Assembly (NCBI GenBank): GCA_943788405.1
Contig: CALSQD010000002.1
Span: 918,850-982,849, forward strand
Direction of reading: 5' to 3'
Length of the DNA stretch: 64,000 nucleotides
Source of the DNA: an uncultured Flavobacteriales bacterium
GTDB taxonomy: Bacteria; Bacteroidota; Bacteroidia; Flavobacteriales; BACL11
The translations under genes were made by a program, and so were the position numbers. This document shows positions 24,895-33,880 of this stretch, piece by piece (position 1 is the first letter of the stretch; the number at the start of each line of letters is the position of its first letter). The notes below the pieces were generated by a model. It was given only the letters and a program-made list of their open reading frames with translations, did no database searches and was not told the DNA's origin.

Positions 24895-25845
24895 ATGAAA
24901 AAGAAGAAAAAAGATAGCAGAAGACAATTTTTAAGAAATAGCTCATTAGCTGCTTTGTCTTTTGGCATTCTTCCCGCTATGGCAAAAACTACTTCAGAAC
25001 CTAAGCCCAGTTCTTCTATTCTATGCAATGAATCTACTGAGGACGCTTATGGACAAGGGCCTTTTTATACCGCTAATGCTCCTGCAATTCAAAATGATAT
25101 GTTGGCTGATAGCAATGAGGTTGGTACGCGCCTTACATTAAGTGGTCAAGTGTTAAATCTCGCCTGTTCAGAAGCAATTCCAAATACTGAAATTGATATT
25201 TGGCACGCAAATGATGCTGGTGCTTATGATAATACAGGCTATAATCTGAGAGGAAAGGCGACCTCTAACCCTCAAGGTTTTTATGTATTTGAAACTATTA
25301 AACCCGGATTATACTTGAATGGCGCTACTTATCGCCCATCACATCTTCATTTTAAAATTACACCTCCTAATTTCCCAACACTAATCACTCAGCTTTATTT
25401 TGCTGGAGATCCTCATATCGCTACTGATGCTGCAGCTTCAATAACAAGTGGTACATTTGATGCTACTAATAGAATTATTCCACTTACAACTAATGCAAAT
25501 GGTAATTTGGAAGGTACTTGGGATATTGTAATCAATGGTGATGGAATCCCTCTTGGAGCCAATAATATTCACTTAGATAAAGGAATGATTTATAGTGCAA
25601 GTCCTAAACTTTTTAATAACATAGTTACTATTAGTTATGGTGTTTTTCAACAGGCTAAAGTAAGTTTATTCGTTTATAATATTGAGGGAAAGATAGTAGC
25701 ACAATTAGATAAACAACAATTAAGTCCTGAAAAATATGAAGTAATTTGGGAACCCGACAATAACTTACCTAATGGACATTATTTTATCGCTTTAAAAATT
25801 AATGATTTACAAGTACATTACTTGAAGGTAATTAGACAAAAATAG
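24895..25845 (+). CDS. Exported intradiol ring-cleavage dioxygenase-like protein with T9SS type A sorting domain
   Basis: 316 residues in three parts. Residues 1-31 are a Tat-type signal (DSRRQFLRNSSLAALSFGIL). Residues 45-215 are an intradiol dioxygenase domain: GPFY near the start, DIWHANDAGAYDN (first Tyr ligand) and YRPSHLHFKI (second Tyr and both His ligands), so the non-haem Fe(III) site is complete. Residues 230-316 resemble the type A C-terminal sorting domain (SLFVYNIEGKIVAQLDK, GHYFIALKIN, YLKVIRQK), which directs proteins through T9SS to the cell surface. An aromatic or lignin-like substrate is possible but not shown. Confidence 0.82.
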   Translation: MKKKKKDSRRQFLRNSSLAALSFGILPAMAKTTSEPKPSSSILCNESTEDAYGQGPFYTANAPAIQNDMLADSNEVGTRLTLSGQVLNLACSEAIPNTEIDIWHANDAGAYDNTGYNLRGKATSNPQGFYVFETIKPGLYLNGATYRPSHLHFKITPPNFPTLITQLYFAGDPHIATDAAASITSGTFDATNRIIPLTTNANGNLEGTWDIVINGDGIPLGANNIHLDKGMIYSASPKLFNNIVTISYGVFQQAKVSLFVYNIEGKIVAQLDKQQLSPEKYEVIWEPDNNLPNGHYFIALKINDLQVHYLKVIRQK

Positions 25846-25883
25846 AAATTAAAAGATAAATAGTAAATTTGATAGAATGGATT

Positions 25884-26183
25884 TTAATCTATAAAACTAA
25901 AATCACCCGGAGCAAACATGTATAAAGCAAAAAGAATTAGCAGATAAAGAACAAAAGCACCAATTACTGTTAAAAAGCCTTTCCAAGCAGCTTTTAACAT
26001 TGTCTTATTATTGTAAGCATAGGCAATAATTACTCCAAAAATAAGCATAAACATACCCATCATGTAACCAATTGTTTTGTACAATCCTTCATTAGGATCA
26101 GGCATTACCCCAACAAAAGGAAATGCTGCAAAAATGGAAGCTGAAATAAAAACACAAACGATAAGAGATAAAGTTCTTTTCAT
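25884..26183 (-). CDS. Small membrane protein, unknown function
   Basis: 99 residues from MKRTLSLIVCVFIS, which looks like a signal or first span. Two more hydrophobic spans follow (IGYMMGMFMLIFGVIIAYAY and FLTVIGAFVLYLLILFALYMF). An upstream in-frame ATG at 26213 is rejected because a terminator hairpin occupies 26199-26230. It resembles in layout the next gene upstream (112 residues, signal plus two spans), so the pair may be distant duplicates. No known domain is recognised. Confidence 0.6.
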   Translation of the reverse strand: MKRTLSLIVCVFISASIFAAFPFVGVMPDPNEGLYKTIGYMMGMFMLIFGVIIAYAYNNKTMLKAAWKGFLTVIGAFVLYLLILFALYMFAPGDFSFID

Positions 26184-26198
26184 AGCGTAAAGGTAATA

Positions 26199-26230
26199 AA
26201 AAAAGCCATCCAAAAATGAGTGGCTTTTTA
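26199..26230 (-). terminator. Terminator between two small membrane-protein genes
   Basis: AAAAAGCCA and TGGCTTTTT form a 9-bp stem around a 12-base loop, 20 bases after the stop at 26251. The T run follows on the minus strand. Confidence 0.75.
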
Positions 26231-26250
26231 TTAACTTATAAATCTAACTA

Positions 26251-26589
26251 TTAAATAGTTGTAGTACTAGCAACTGTAGTACCAACAGCAGCAAGTACCG
26301 TAAATAATAGTATTAAATAAACAACAAATAATGCTAACACACCATATAAGGAAGATTTCAACCAATCAGGATCAATTAAATATGCAATTAGAACGCCAAT
26401 CAATCCTAAAAAGAACCCTAACAAAAATCCACCCCAACTAAAACTAGAACCGTAAGGAGCTTCCATTGCTAAATTCGCATCATCAGCAACTAACTCAGTA
26501 GTAGTTCCGTTTTCCGTTACAGGAAAAGAGGCATAAGTAACCGCATTCAGAGAGAATAAAGTAACAAGTAATAGTACAATTTTTTTCAT
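26251..26589 (-). CDS. Small membrane protein with signal peptide, unknown function
   Basis: 112 residues: signal MKKIVLLLVTLFSLNAVTYA, a 30-residue polar stretch, a Gly-rich span (WGGFLLGFFLGLIGVLIAYLI), the DPDWLKSSLYG loop, and a second span. The GFFLGLIGVLIAYL-x-D motif is common in small Bacteroidota membrane proteins of unknown role. It is followed by its own terminator. It may be related in plan to the gene at 25884. Confidence 0.6.
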   Translation of the reverse strand: MKKIVLLLVTLFSLNAVTYASFPVTENGTTTELVADDANLAMEAPYGSSFSWGGFLLGFFLGLIGVLIAYLIDPDWLKSSLYGVLALFVVYLILLFTVLAAVGTTVASTTTI

Positions 26590-26665
26590 TTTTTATTTTT
26601 TTTAATTAATATTATTTTCATTACAATAATAATAATTTATTTCAAATTAATACAATTATTGTTTT

Positions 26666-26673
26666 TATTTTTG
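26666..26673 (+). promoter_or_regulatory. -7 box for the gene at 26679
   Basis: TATTTTTG, an exact TAnnTTTG match, 5 bases before the ATG at 26679; again a likely leaderless start. Confidence 0.5.
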
Positions 26674-26678
26674 CAATT

Positions 26679-27521
26679 ATGAAAAATACACTTACCATTT
26701 TTTGCTTTATTTTAAGCAGTTTAACCTATAGCCAAAATACTTTCAGTTATTTAGGTACACTTGTTTTATCCAACAACACCCCTATTAGCTTTAGCTTAGA
26801 ATTGCAAGAAGACAATGGAATTGTTAACGGCTACTCCATCACCAATATAAATACACCTGATGAAACCAAAAGTGAAATAAGTGGTTTGTATTTTAAAAAA
26901 GATAAATCCTTTCAACTACAAGAAACTCAGATTCTTCAAACCAACTCTGAAGCACCTTTAAATAGTTTTTGCTACATCAATATGAACCTAAAACTAATGG
27001 GAAAATTTGGCAGTAAAAGGGTGCAAGGTACTTTTACAGGAAACTTTTTGGATAGTACTGAATGCGCTAGTGGAAAAATAGTGCTGATGGAAAGAACTAA
27101 GCTAGAAAAGAAAATTGAGAAAATAAAAAAGAAAGTAGAAAAGAAGTACAATGAAAAACACCAAGATACTTCATTGGTTAAAAGAACAGAAATACTAAAA
27201 GATGGTGATGATTTCACTATTAATTGGGAAAGCAATAAGCTGAAGCTTTTTATTTGGGATGCAAATATGGAAGATGGTGATAAAGTGCAGCTTACTATAA
27301 ACGGAAACATTATCCTTAATGATTTTGAAACTACTAATAAACGCAAAAAAATAAAATATAAATTAGTAGATGGAGAGAATACAATTAAAATAAAAGCAAC
27401 TAATTTAGGAACCTCCCCACCTAATACTAGCCGCATAGAATTGGTGGATAGCAAAAAAAAATACCCTATAATTACTCAACTAGAATTAGGAAAAACAGCA
27501 GTAATAAAAATTATAAAATAA
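26679..27521 (+). CDS. Secreted protein of unknown function
   Basis: 280 residues with a Sec signal (MKNTLTIFCFILSSLTYSQ). The N-terminal half is a beta-rich domain (FSYLGTLVLSNNTPISFSLE, GYSITNINTPDETKSEISG). A highly charged Lys/Glu coiled-coil-like linker follows near 140-165 (KLEKKIEKIKKKVEKKYNEK), then a second beta domain with LKLFIWDANMEDGDKVQLTI and GENTIKIKATNLGTSPPNTS. That second part is like the domain found in other secreted Bacteroidota proteins where VEDGD and GTSPPNT recur. Function unknown; no sorting domain. Monocistronic, with a terminator behind it. Confidence 0.65.
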   Translation: MKNTLTIFCFILSSLTYSQNTFSYLGTLVLSNNTPISFSLELQEDNGIVNGYSITNINTPDETKSEISGLYFKKDKSFQLQETQILQTNSEAPLNSFCYINMNLKLMGKFGSKRVQGTFTGNFLDSTECASGKIVLMERTKLEKKIEKIKKKVEKKYNEKHQDTSLVKRTEILKDGDDFTINWESNKLKLFIWDANMEDGDKVQLTINGNIILNDFETTNKRKKIKYKLVDGENTIKIKATNLGTSPPNTSRIELVDSKKKYPIITQLELGKTAVIKIIK

Positions 27522-27522
27522 A

Positions 27523-27550
27523 AAATCCCAGAACTTGTGTTCTAGGATTT
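27523..27550. terminator. Bidirectional terminator
   Basis: AAATCC-C-AGAAC, loop TTGT, GTTCT-A-GGATTT: an 11-bp stem with one mismatch, A-rich on one side and T-rich on the other. It lies between the + strand secreted protein gene and tRNA-Arg on the minus strand. Confidence 0.8.
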
Positions 27551-27561
27551 ATATTTTTTAG

Positions 27562-27635
27562 TGAACTCGGAGGGATTCGAACCCCCAACCTCCAGAGCCG
27601 TAATCTAGTGCACTATCCAGTTATGCTACGAGTCC
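27562..27635 (-). tRNA. tRNA-Arg (anticodon ACG)
   Basis: On the minus strand, acceptor GGACTCG pairs with CGAGTTC (one G-T). D stem GCAT/GTGC. Anticodon arm CTAGA-TTACGGC-TCTGG puts ACG at 27599-27601. T arm GGGGG-TTCGAAT-CCCTC. The discriminator is A and no CCA is encoded. It reads CGU and, after inosine-34 formation, CGC and CGA codons. Confidence 0.95.
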
Positions 27636-27693
27636 TAAAAGGCTGCAAATATAATTTATTCGCACTGAGTGCAAATTATTTTAACTAGAAATA

Positions 27694-27963
27694 TTAAAGA
27701 ATCTCAACATTTAGTCCATAAAGAGCTAAATCTTCTTTTATTGGTTCCAAATCAGCAATATCACCTATTACAATTTCACAACTTCCCTTGTAATGAGTTA
27801 ATAATGCGCATTGTTCTGCTTGGAGTTCATCATGATCGCAAATAGCAGTTAAACAATCTACTACATGATCAAATGAATTATAGTCATCATTAATTAAAAA
27901 TAACGACTTTACTTTAATTTTGCTTGAGCTAGCTTGTTGCTTAGACTTTGGAGAATTTTTCAT
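27694..27963 (-). CDS. clpS: ClpS-type Clp protease adaptor
   Basis: 89 residues. A flexible Ser/Lys-rich N-terminal tail (1-19) precedes the ClpS fold: LFLINDDYNSFDHVVDCL carries the Asn-Asp-Asp that holds the N-degron amino group, followed by QAEQCALLTHYKG with the pocket His, and the C-terminal strand YGLNVEIL. ClpS brings N-end-rule substrates to the ClpAP or ClpCP protease. It is the last protein gene of the long minus-strand run, 5 bases below plsY. clpA/clpC are not in the window. Confidence 0.87.
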   Translation of the reverse strand: MKNSPKSKQQASSSKIKVKSLFLINDDYNSFDHVVDCLTAICDHDELQAEQCALLTHYKGSCEIVIGDIADLEPIKEDLALYGLNVEIL

Positions 27964-27968
27964 AATGG

Positions 27969-28598
27969 TTATTTTTTATCAAATTTAATCTTTGTTTCCT
28001 CTCCTCTTACTAAGCGTTCAATATTTTTTTGATGAGTTATTAACGATAAAATTGGAACAAAAATTGCAAATACATTTAAGGATGAATTTGTAGATCCTAA
28101 AACTAAAATTACAATAATAGGAAAAGCAATAGATGCTATAATAGAACCCAATGAAACATATTTTGAGACACTAAAAATAATAACAAAAATCCCAAAACAA
28201 CAAACAGCTGCTAAAGAATGTAGCCCTATCAATAATCCCATCATTGTAGCAATTCCTTTACCGCCTCTAAAACCAGTATAAATAGGAAACAAATGCCCAA
28301 TAACAGCTGCAATTCCAAAAACTAATTTTATTTCAAATTGATGCTCAATTGACTCTGGAATTACTGCTACAAAATGCAAATAATTAACAGCCAACCAACC
28401 CTTAAAGATGTCCATAAGCAACACAGGAATACCTGCTTTTTTACCTAATACTCTAAAGGTATTTGTTGCACCAGCATTACCTGAACCAAACTCACGAACA
28501 TCAATTTTATAAAATGTTTTACCTACCCATACTGCAGATGGAAAAGCCCCTGTTAAGTAAGCTAATAGGATAAATAATATGATTTCAGTAGTTAACAT
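27969..28598 (-). CDS. plsY: Glycerol-3-phosphate acyltransferase (acyl-phosphate type)
   Basis: 209 residues, about five membrane spans. It shows the three PlsY motifs: YLTGAFPSAVWVGK, DVREFGSGNAGATNTFRVLG and GHLFPIYTGFRGGKGIATMMG. It acylates position 1 of glycerol-3-phosphate using acyl phosphate made by PlsX, the first step of phospholipid synthesis in the inner membrane. It lies 21 bases after the very large unknown gene and 5 bases before clpS on the same strand. Confidence 0.95.
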   Translation of the reverse strand: MLTTEIILFILLAYLTGAFPSAVWVGKTFYKIDVREFGSGNAGATNTFRVLGKKAGIPVLLMDIFKGWLAVNYLHFVAVIPESIEHQFEIKLVFGIAAVIGHLFPIYTGFRGGKGIATMMGLLIGLHSLAAVCCFGIFVIIFSVSKYVSLGSIIASIAFPIIVILVLGSTNSSLNVFAIFVPILSLITHQKNIERLVRGEETKIKFDKK

Positions 28599-28619
28599 AA
28601 AAGGCCGGCAAGATAATAA

Positions 28620-31600
28620 TTAATACTTTTTCTTCACTGATTTCAAGAATTTCTCAGTAACATCTTCAGGTGCAGACATATATCGGTAAGGAGTAGCTCC
28701 TTTTTTAGGTTCTGCTTTTCTTTTTCCATCCGCAACCTCACGAATTGCAATGTTAAAGTCTTCATTTGTTGCCCATGATCGCATTACCCCATTCTTGTAT
28801 TGGAAATAATATTCATCATAAAATTCAGTTTGCAAGTAAATTGTTAAAACATCAGAGTTTCTACCCTTTTCAATAATAATATAACCATCCAACAAACCAT
28901 TCAACTGGCTACCATATATATTTCCTATTCCAATTTCACCTTTCGCAACATAGGCTTTATTAGCATTATCCCATTTGAATTTCGTTTTAGTAAATGCTAA
29001 AGTATGCTTCATTTCATCAGGAAACTTAACGAACTCATCCTTTAGTTCTAAATCAAGCATTAACATATCTCCTTTTTCATTTCCAACCACTCTACCTAAG
29101 TTATTTGCATAAGCTTCATCATACTCATACATACCATCACCAGGAGCAGAATAAATATCCTTAGCCATAACTTGCATTGCTGCATCAGAGAAAAAGAAAT
29201 CCAACATAAAGAACCCTTCAAACTCTTTCTTCTGACTCTTCATATCATGTACAAAACTCCCTACTGTACTAACATTAACCTGTCCTAAATCAAGGTTCAT
29301 ATCAACTACACCTTCTCCTTTTGTTTTACAAGTTTTATCATAAAGCGTAAAGTATGTTGATAAAGTATCAGGACCTCCAATTACATATGCAAACTGCTTT
29401 TTATCATATGCCAAAGTATAAGATGCTTTCAATAAATCAGCATCAATAGCCCTGTCCTTTCTACTTAAAAATGAAGAATAAATATTAGTAGAATCCAAAC
29501 TCATAATAAGTCCTGTTGAAAGTAAATCCTGCTCATCATTGTATAATTTCTCATCTAAAGTAAACAGGATATTTTTAGGATCTATTTCCGAACGGAATTT
29601 TACCCACTCTTTTTCCAATAAATTACAAGAATGATTAGCCATAAAATAACCATCAAAGGTTAAATTTTTTCTATCAGCAATTAAATCCAAACTACCTTTA
29701 AAATCAAACTTACTATCAATATGAAAAGGTTTATCTGTTTCAACATCACCCCTAGCCATAGTAATTGTATCCTCACCTACTCTAATTTCTTTAAAGAAGA
29801 TTTGTTGTTTCTGATTCATAGCATCCGTATAGGTATAATCTCCACTTGCTGTATAATTATGAGCTGAAATAATATCCACTGAAGCATTCGTAAATGTATG
29901 GTATTCTGTTAAATCATCTGCCAATATTCTAGCTCCATAAAGGGTTTGAATAATCGCTTTCTTTTCAACCGTTACAATCCCTGAATCAGGATAAATAATT
30001 GCATCTGCTACAGCAATATCCTCTACTCCATTGGCATGAATTATATAATCCTTCAAACTATAATTAGCAGTAGTTGCTATAAAATTTAAAGAGTCCTGGT
30101 GAGGGTGAATAGAAATAAATTCTGAACCAGTGCTAGAGGCAGCTACTTCATCACCCAAAGTTAAGAGTTCTTCATCCATAGCCCATTTTAACTTATCAAT
30201 ATAACAGATATACTGGTTAGCAGGTAATTCTACAAAAGAGCCTGCTCCATTGGAATGGAATACCCCTTCACGCATTGCCAAATCAATATGAGTTCTTAAA
30301 TTATTTGCTTTAAAAGCAATTCCTCCTCCTGCTTCAAATACATTTAAACTAGCAGTATCTGATCCAAACCAACTGGCATTATAGGCAAATAGATTAGAGG
30401 TTACCTCCGCTTTATCCAATGTCATAACACCACCACCAGTAAGCCCTGTTGGTTGCATTAATAAATCTCCATTAAAGCTTGCTTGTCCTTTATAGAAATC
30501 AAATACATCTTTTCTTTTATCCACTTCTAACTTGTCCTGATATGGCAGAAAGTGAGCATAGGTTTCTGTATTACTTACCTGAGGAAACTCAATACCTGAA
30601 ACCACTTCAGTAATTGCAAAATTCTGAGTATATAAATTAGTAGAATCTGGGAAAAAGAAGATTTCTTCAGCTGAAGCTATAGCGGTTAAATATTCAAAAT
30701 CACCATTACCTTTTAACCCTTTATGGCTCAAATGAATGTCATTATGATATTTTCCTTTACCCCCATAAATTGCAAATCCATCAGCAGGAGTTTTACGCGT
30801 AAACCCAAGTGAATAATCTTCTTGTAAGCGTAAAGTATCATCAAAAGTAGGGAATATTCCAGCTGATTCAAAAGTACCTGCAAAGGCCAAGCCTTTACCC
30901 GTATAATTATCTAAACTATCAATCTCAAAAGGTTGTAAATGGAATGAAAAACGATCTCTATCATATACTCCATCATAAATAGCATCTTTATCATAATAAG
31001 CATAAGAATCCTCAAATGATCTGAAAATTGGAAAACCAGGAAAACTATCTTTTCTAAGCCCTGACTTATTTGTAGGATCATCAATTCTTAAATCACCTGT
31101 AACTGCCTCAATTACTGTCTTTACTTTAGTTAATTTCTCATTATCGTACATATCTCTCTGAATTGGCATAATCGGTACTGAAAGTTGTACAGAATCAATT
31201 TCATTTAAGTCCACTTTAAACTCATCATAATGGAAAAAGAAATTTTTTCCAAATAAATTTAAACGCCCTCTACCAGCATAAATTTGTCCATTAAAAATAA
31301 AATCTCTATTTTTCTTTATCACTAAAAGTCCATCTTTAGGATATAAATAAACATCTCTTGCTTCACTCAATTGAATATCGTGAATTCCAAGTATATTCAA
31401 ATCCTTAGTTTCAATATTTAAAGCTGCATTCACCAAGTATTTATCTGATGTATTATATTCACCTGGTGTAATTACAGAATTAAAAGCAATAACATCATAA
31501 TCCCCTAAACCTGAAGCAGCATTAATATAAGTATACAACTTAGGTAAAACCGTAATTCTCTCTTCACCAAAATCATAAAATATGAATCCATCATTAGCTA

Positions 31601-33077
31601 ACTGAATTAAATAATGCTGAATTTGAACAGCAGGAAAACGAGCAAATTTTGCAAAATCTTCTACAAAGAACTTTTCCTCTTGCTTTGCACGCACATAATT
31701 ATTCACTAAAAATAAAGGATGGATTGCATCAACACCTTGCATTGAATCATACTTTTGTTGCAAGTACCTATCTACTGATTCTAATTCAACACGAGATTCT
31801 GCAGTACCTGGCAATGACCCAAAAGTAATAATATCACCATCAATGCTCCATTCCAAGAGTTCAAAATCCATAGTTATATTGTGATAGGTATTCAGCATTG
31901 GAGCACCTGAAAGCCCATTAACATCTCGGTATAACTGCAATTTTCTTGAACTATTAATATACTTGAATTGCAAGTTAGAGTGATAAATTGAATCCGTATC
32001 AAAGAATATTTTTATCCCAGCACCTTTTGAGGTTATTCTATCTGTACCTATACTAAACCGATTGGCATTCGCAACAAAAACAGGCTTCCCATATCTTTTA
32101 AAAATAATTCTTGCCTCTGCATAATCTCCACCATCAGCAATAAACTCTTTTCCCTGCATTTTATACCCTCCTTTATAATCTACATTTGGGAAAATTTCTT
32201 TCAATTCTACATTCTTACCATATGAGGTGAACTTTGGGAATTTTTCAGCTTGCCTTGCTGATGCAACTTTATTGATAACCTGACCGATAATAGGTAATGG
32301 AAAAACATATTTATTATAAAATACTGCCGAATCAGCAACTAGTTGACTTTTACGCGTATCAATTTTATAATCTGAAATAGTTGCATAAACTGAATCCTTA
32401 GCCAAACCTTGACTTTCCCAACTGATTACACCTCCACTTCCTTCCCAATCATTAGAAACAAAATAGTATTTTCCTTTTGTCCCTTCAATAGTGTAGGAAC
32501 CACCATCAGCACTACAACTTAAATTAAAGTCTGTATTAAAAACAATAATTGGCTCTATCATTTCAAACTCAAAATGATAATCATCCGTATTCACCAACCA
32601 AGCAGCAGCTTTGCTCGAACGCAAAGTATTTTCCTTTACCAAACCGTTTGTAAAAGCACAAAACAACATTAGTTTTTTAGTAGTGGTATTATCAATTGTT
32701 TCATCAACAACCGCTAACCACTGTGGCAACATACTTTCACTTTTAGCGTGATTATTTACATCCATTAATGCCGATAGAACCTTAGAGAAATGAGGATTTG
32801 CACGCATACGCTTATCCAACATTTTATTTGAAATAGAAATAATAATTTCCTTTTCTGCTGCTGATAATTGATCAGTATTTTTTGAAAAAGACTTAAATAC
32901 TGCATTTAAATCTGAGTTATCAGAGGCTGTCATAAACTCGCCTAATTCAGCTAAGTAAGTAGGAAACTCTTTAGAGAACTCTTTTAATTTTCCTTTTTTC
33001 TGAGCGAAAGTGGAAAAAGAAAAGACAAGCGTTAATACAAAAAGTATTACGCCTTTTTTAAATGTAGCATTTGCCAT
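28620..33077 (-). CDS. Very large secreted protein of unknown function
   Basis: 1485 residues with an N-terminal signal or anchor (VILFVLTLVFSFSTFAQ). After an alpha-helical first 150 residues (FSKNTDQLSAAEKEIIISISNKM) it is beta-strand-rich to the end, with many Asp/Tyr/Phe-rich strands (FNGQIYAGRGRLNLFGKNFFFHYDEF, seen in part; GNGDFEYLTA; IHANGVEDIAVADAIIYPDSG). Long stacked strands recall LptD/AsmA-type envelope proteins, but I find no diagnostic motif or sorting domain. The basic tail FLKSVKKKY is soluble. It overlaps the prmA end by 31 bases and stays on the same message as plsY. Conservation in Flavobacteriales is likely but not shown here. Confidence 0.7.
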   Translation of the reverse strand: MANATFKKGVILFVLTLVFSFSTFAQKKGKLKEFSKEFPTYLAELGEFMTASDNSDLNAVFKSFSKNTDQLSAAEKEIIISISNKMLDKRMRANPHFSKVLSALMDVNNHAKSESMLPQWLAVVDETIDNTTTKKLMLFCAFTNGLVKENTLRSSKAAAWLVNTDDYHFEFEMIEPIIVFNTDFNLSCSADGGSYTIEGTKGKYYFVSNDWEGSGGVISWESQGLAKDSVYATISDYKIDTRKSQLVADSAVFYNKYVFPLPIIGQVINKVASARQAEKFPKFTSYGKNVELKEIFPNVDYKGGYKMQGKEFIADGGDYAEARIIFKRYGKPVFVANANRFSIGTDRITSKGAGIKIFFDTDSIYHSNLQFKYINSSRKLQLYRDVNGLSGAPMLNTYHNITMDFELLEWSIDGDIITFGSLPGTAESRVELESVDRYLQQKYDSMQGVDAIHPLFLVNNYVRAKQEEKFFVEDFAKFARFPAVQIQHYLIQLANDGFIFYDFGEERITVLPKLYTYINAASGLGDYDVIAFNSVITPGEYNTSDKYLVNAALNIETKDLNILGIHDIQLSEARDVYLYPKDGLLVIKKNRDFIFNGQIYAGRGRLNLFGKNFFFHYDEFKVDLNEIDSVQLSVPIMPIQRDMYDNEKLTKVKTVIEAVTGDLRIDDPTNKSGLRKDSFPGFPIFRSFEDSYAYYDKDAIYDGVYDRDRFSFHLQPFEIDSLDNYTGKGLAFAGTFESAGIFPTFDDTLRLQEDYSLGFTRKTPADGFAIYGGKGKYHNDIHLSHKGLKGNGDFEYLTAIASAEEIFFFPDSTNLYTQNFAITEVVSGIEFPQVSNTETYAHFLPYQDKLEVDKRKDVFDFYKGQASFNGDLLMQPTGLTGGGVMTLDKAEVTSNLFAYNASWFGSDTASLNVFEAGGGIAFKANNLRTHIDLAMREGVFHSNGAGSFVELPANQYICYIDKLKWAMDEELLTLGDEVAASSTGSEFISIHPHQDSLNFIATTANYSLKDYIIHANGVEDIAVADAIIYPDSGIVTVEKKAIIQTLYGARILADDLTEYHTFTNASVDIISAHNYTASGDYTYTDAMNQKQQIFFKEIRVGEDTITMARGDVETDKPFHIDSKFDFKGSLDLIADRKNLTFDGYFMANHSCNLLEKEWVKFRSEIDPKNILFTLDEKLYNDEQDLLSTGLIMSLDSTNIYSSFLSRKDRAIDADLLKASYTLAYDKKQFAYVIGGPDTLSTYFTLYDKTCKTKGEGVVDMNLDLGQVNVSTVGSFVHDMKSQKKEFEGFFMLDFFFSDAAMQVMAKDIYSAPGDGMYEYDEAYANNLGRVVGNEKGDMLMLDLELKDEFVKFPDEMKHTLAFTKTKFKWDNANKAYVAKGEIGIGNIYGSQLNGLLDGYIIIEKGRNSDVLTIYLQTEFYDEYYFQYKNGVMRSWATNEDFNIAIREVADGKRKAEPKKGATPYRYMSAPEDVTEKFLKSVKKKY

Positions 33078-33880
33078 TTGTTTTTATGTTTTGAAACAAC
33101 TAATTCTAAGCCAAGTTGTTCTGATTTTTCTAAAATTAAAGGAATATCCTCTTTTAAGAAACCACTAAATAAAATTTCGGATTGAGCATTCATTGCCCCA
33201 ACATAAGTAGCCATATCCTGCAGAATAATATTTCTATTGATGTTTGCTAAAATAACATCAAATTTTGCATCTCCTATTGCATTAGCATCCCCATGAATAA
33301 AATCAATATTATCCACTGAATTGAGTTTTGCATTCTCTTCTGCATTTTCAAAAGCCCATTCATCAAAATCAATACCAATTAATGAATTAGCACCAAGTTT
33401 AGCAGCCAAAATTGCCAAAACTCCTGTTCCACTTCCCATGTCTAAAACTGATTTATTTTTAAAATCAATTCCGAACATTTCATTCATCACCAAGGATGTT
33501 GTTTCATGATGCCCAGTACCAAAGGACATTTTTGGTGTAATGATAATTTCCTGTTCTATATCTGGAAATGAATCATGAAAATGAGCTCGAATTACACACT
33601 TATCATTAATATGAACAGGTTCAAAATTGTTTTCCCACTGCTCATTCCAGTTTTCTTGTTTTACTTTATTGATGGTAAAATTTAACTCACATAATTCTGC
33701 AACTTCAGCAATAATTTCTTTTACAGCATCTTCATCAATCAAATGTGTTTGCACATAAGCTTTTACCCCTGTTTCATCTTCATTATAAGATTCAAACTCA
33801 ATTTCATTGAGCCTTGCCACCAATATATCAGCAAATGGTGCAACAGGATTTAACCTAATATCTACCTCAGTATATTCCAT
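33047..33880 (-). CDS. prmA: Ribosomal protein L11 methyltransferase
   Basis: 277 residues: an N-terminal substrate-recognition domain (1-110) and a class I SAM-methyltransferase domain with motif I VLDMGSGTGVLAILAAKLGA (near 149-168), ITPKMSFGTGHHETTSLV just before it, and the NPPY-like loop replaced by LANINRN, as usual for PrmA. It trimethylates ribosomal protein L11. The start overlaps the tpiA stop by one base and the end overlaps the next gene by 31 bases, so it is inside a tightly packed operon. Confidence 0.92.
   Translation of the reverse strand: MEYTEVDIRLNPVAPFADILVARLNEIEFESYNEDETGVKAYVQTHLIDEDAVKEIIAEVAELCELNFTINKVKQENWNEQWENNFEPVHINDKCVIRAHFHDSFPDIEQEIIITPKMSFGTGHHETTSLVMNEMFGIDFKNKSVLDMGSGTGVLAILAAKLGANSLIGIDFDEWAFENAEENAKLNSVDNIDFIHGDANAIGDAKFDVILANINRNIILQDMATYVGAMNAQSEILFSGFLKEDIPLILEKSEQLGLELVVSKHKNKWQMLHLKKA

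Noticed and set aside
26972-27454. 160-codon frame opposite the secreted protein at 26679
   Set aside because: Ser/Phe/Leu-rich shadow of a Lys-rich gene; the + strand frame has a signal peptide and promoter.
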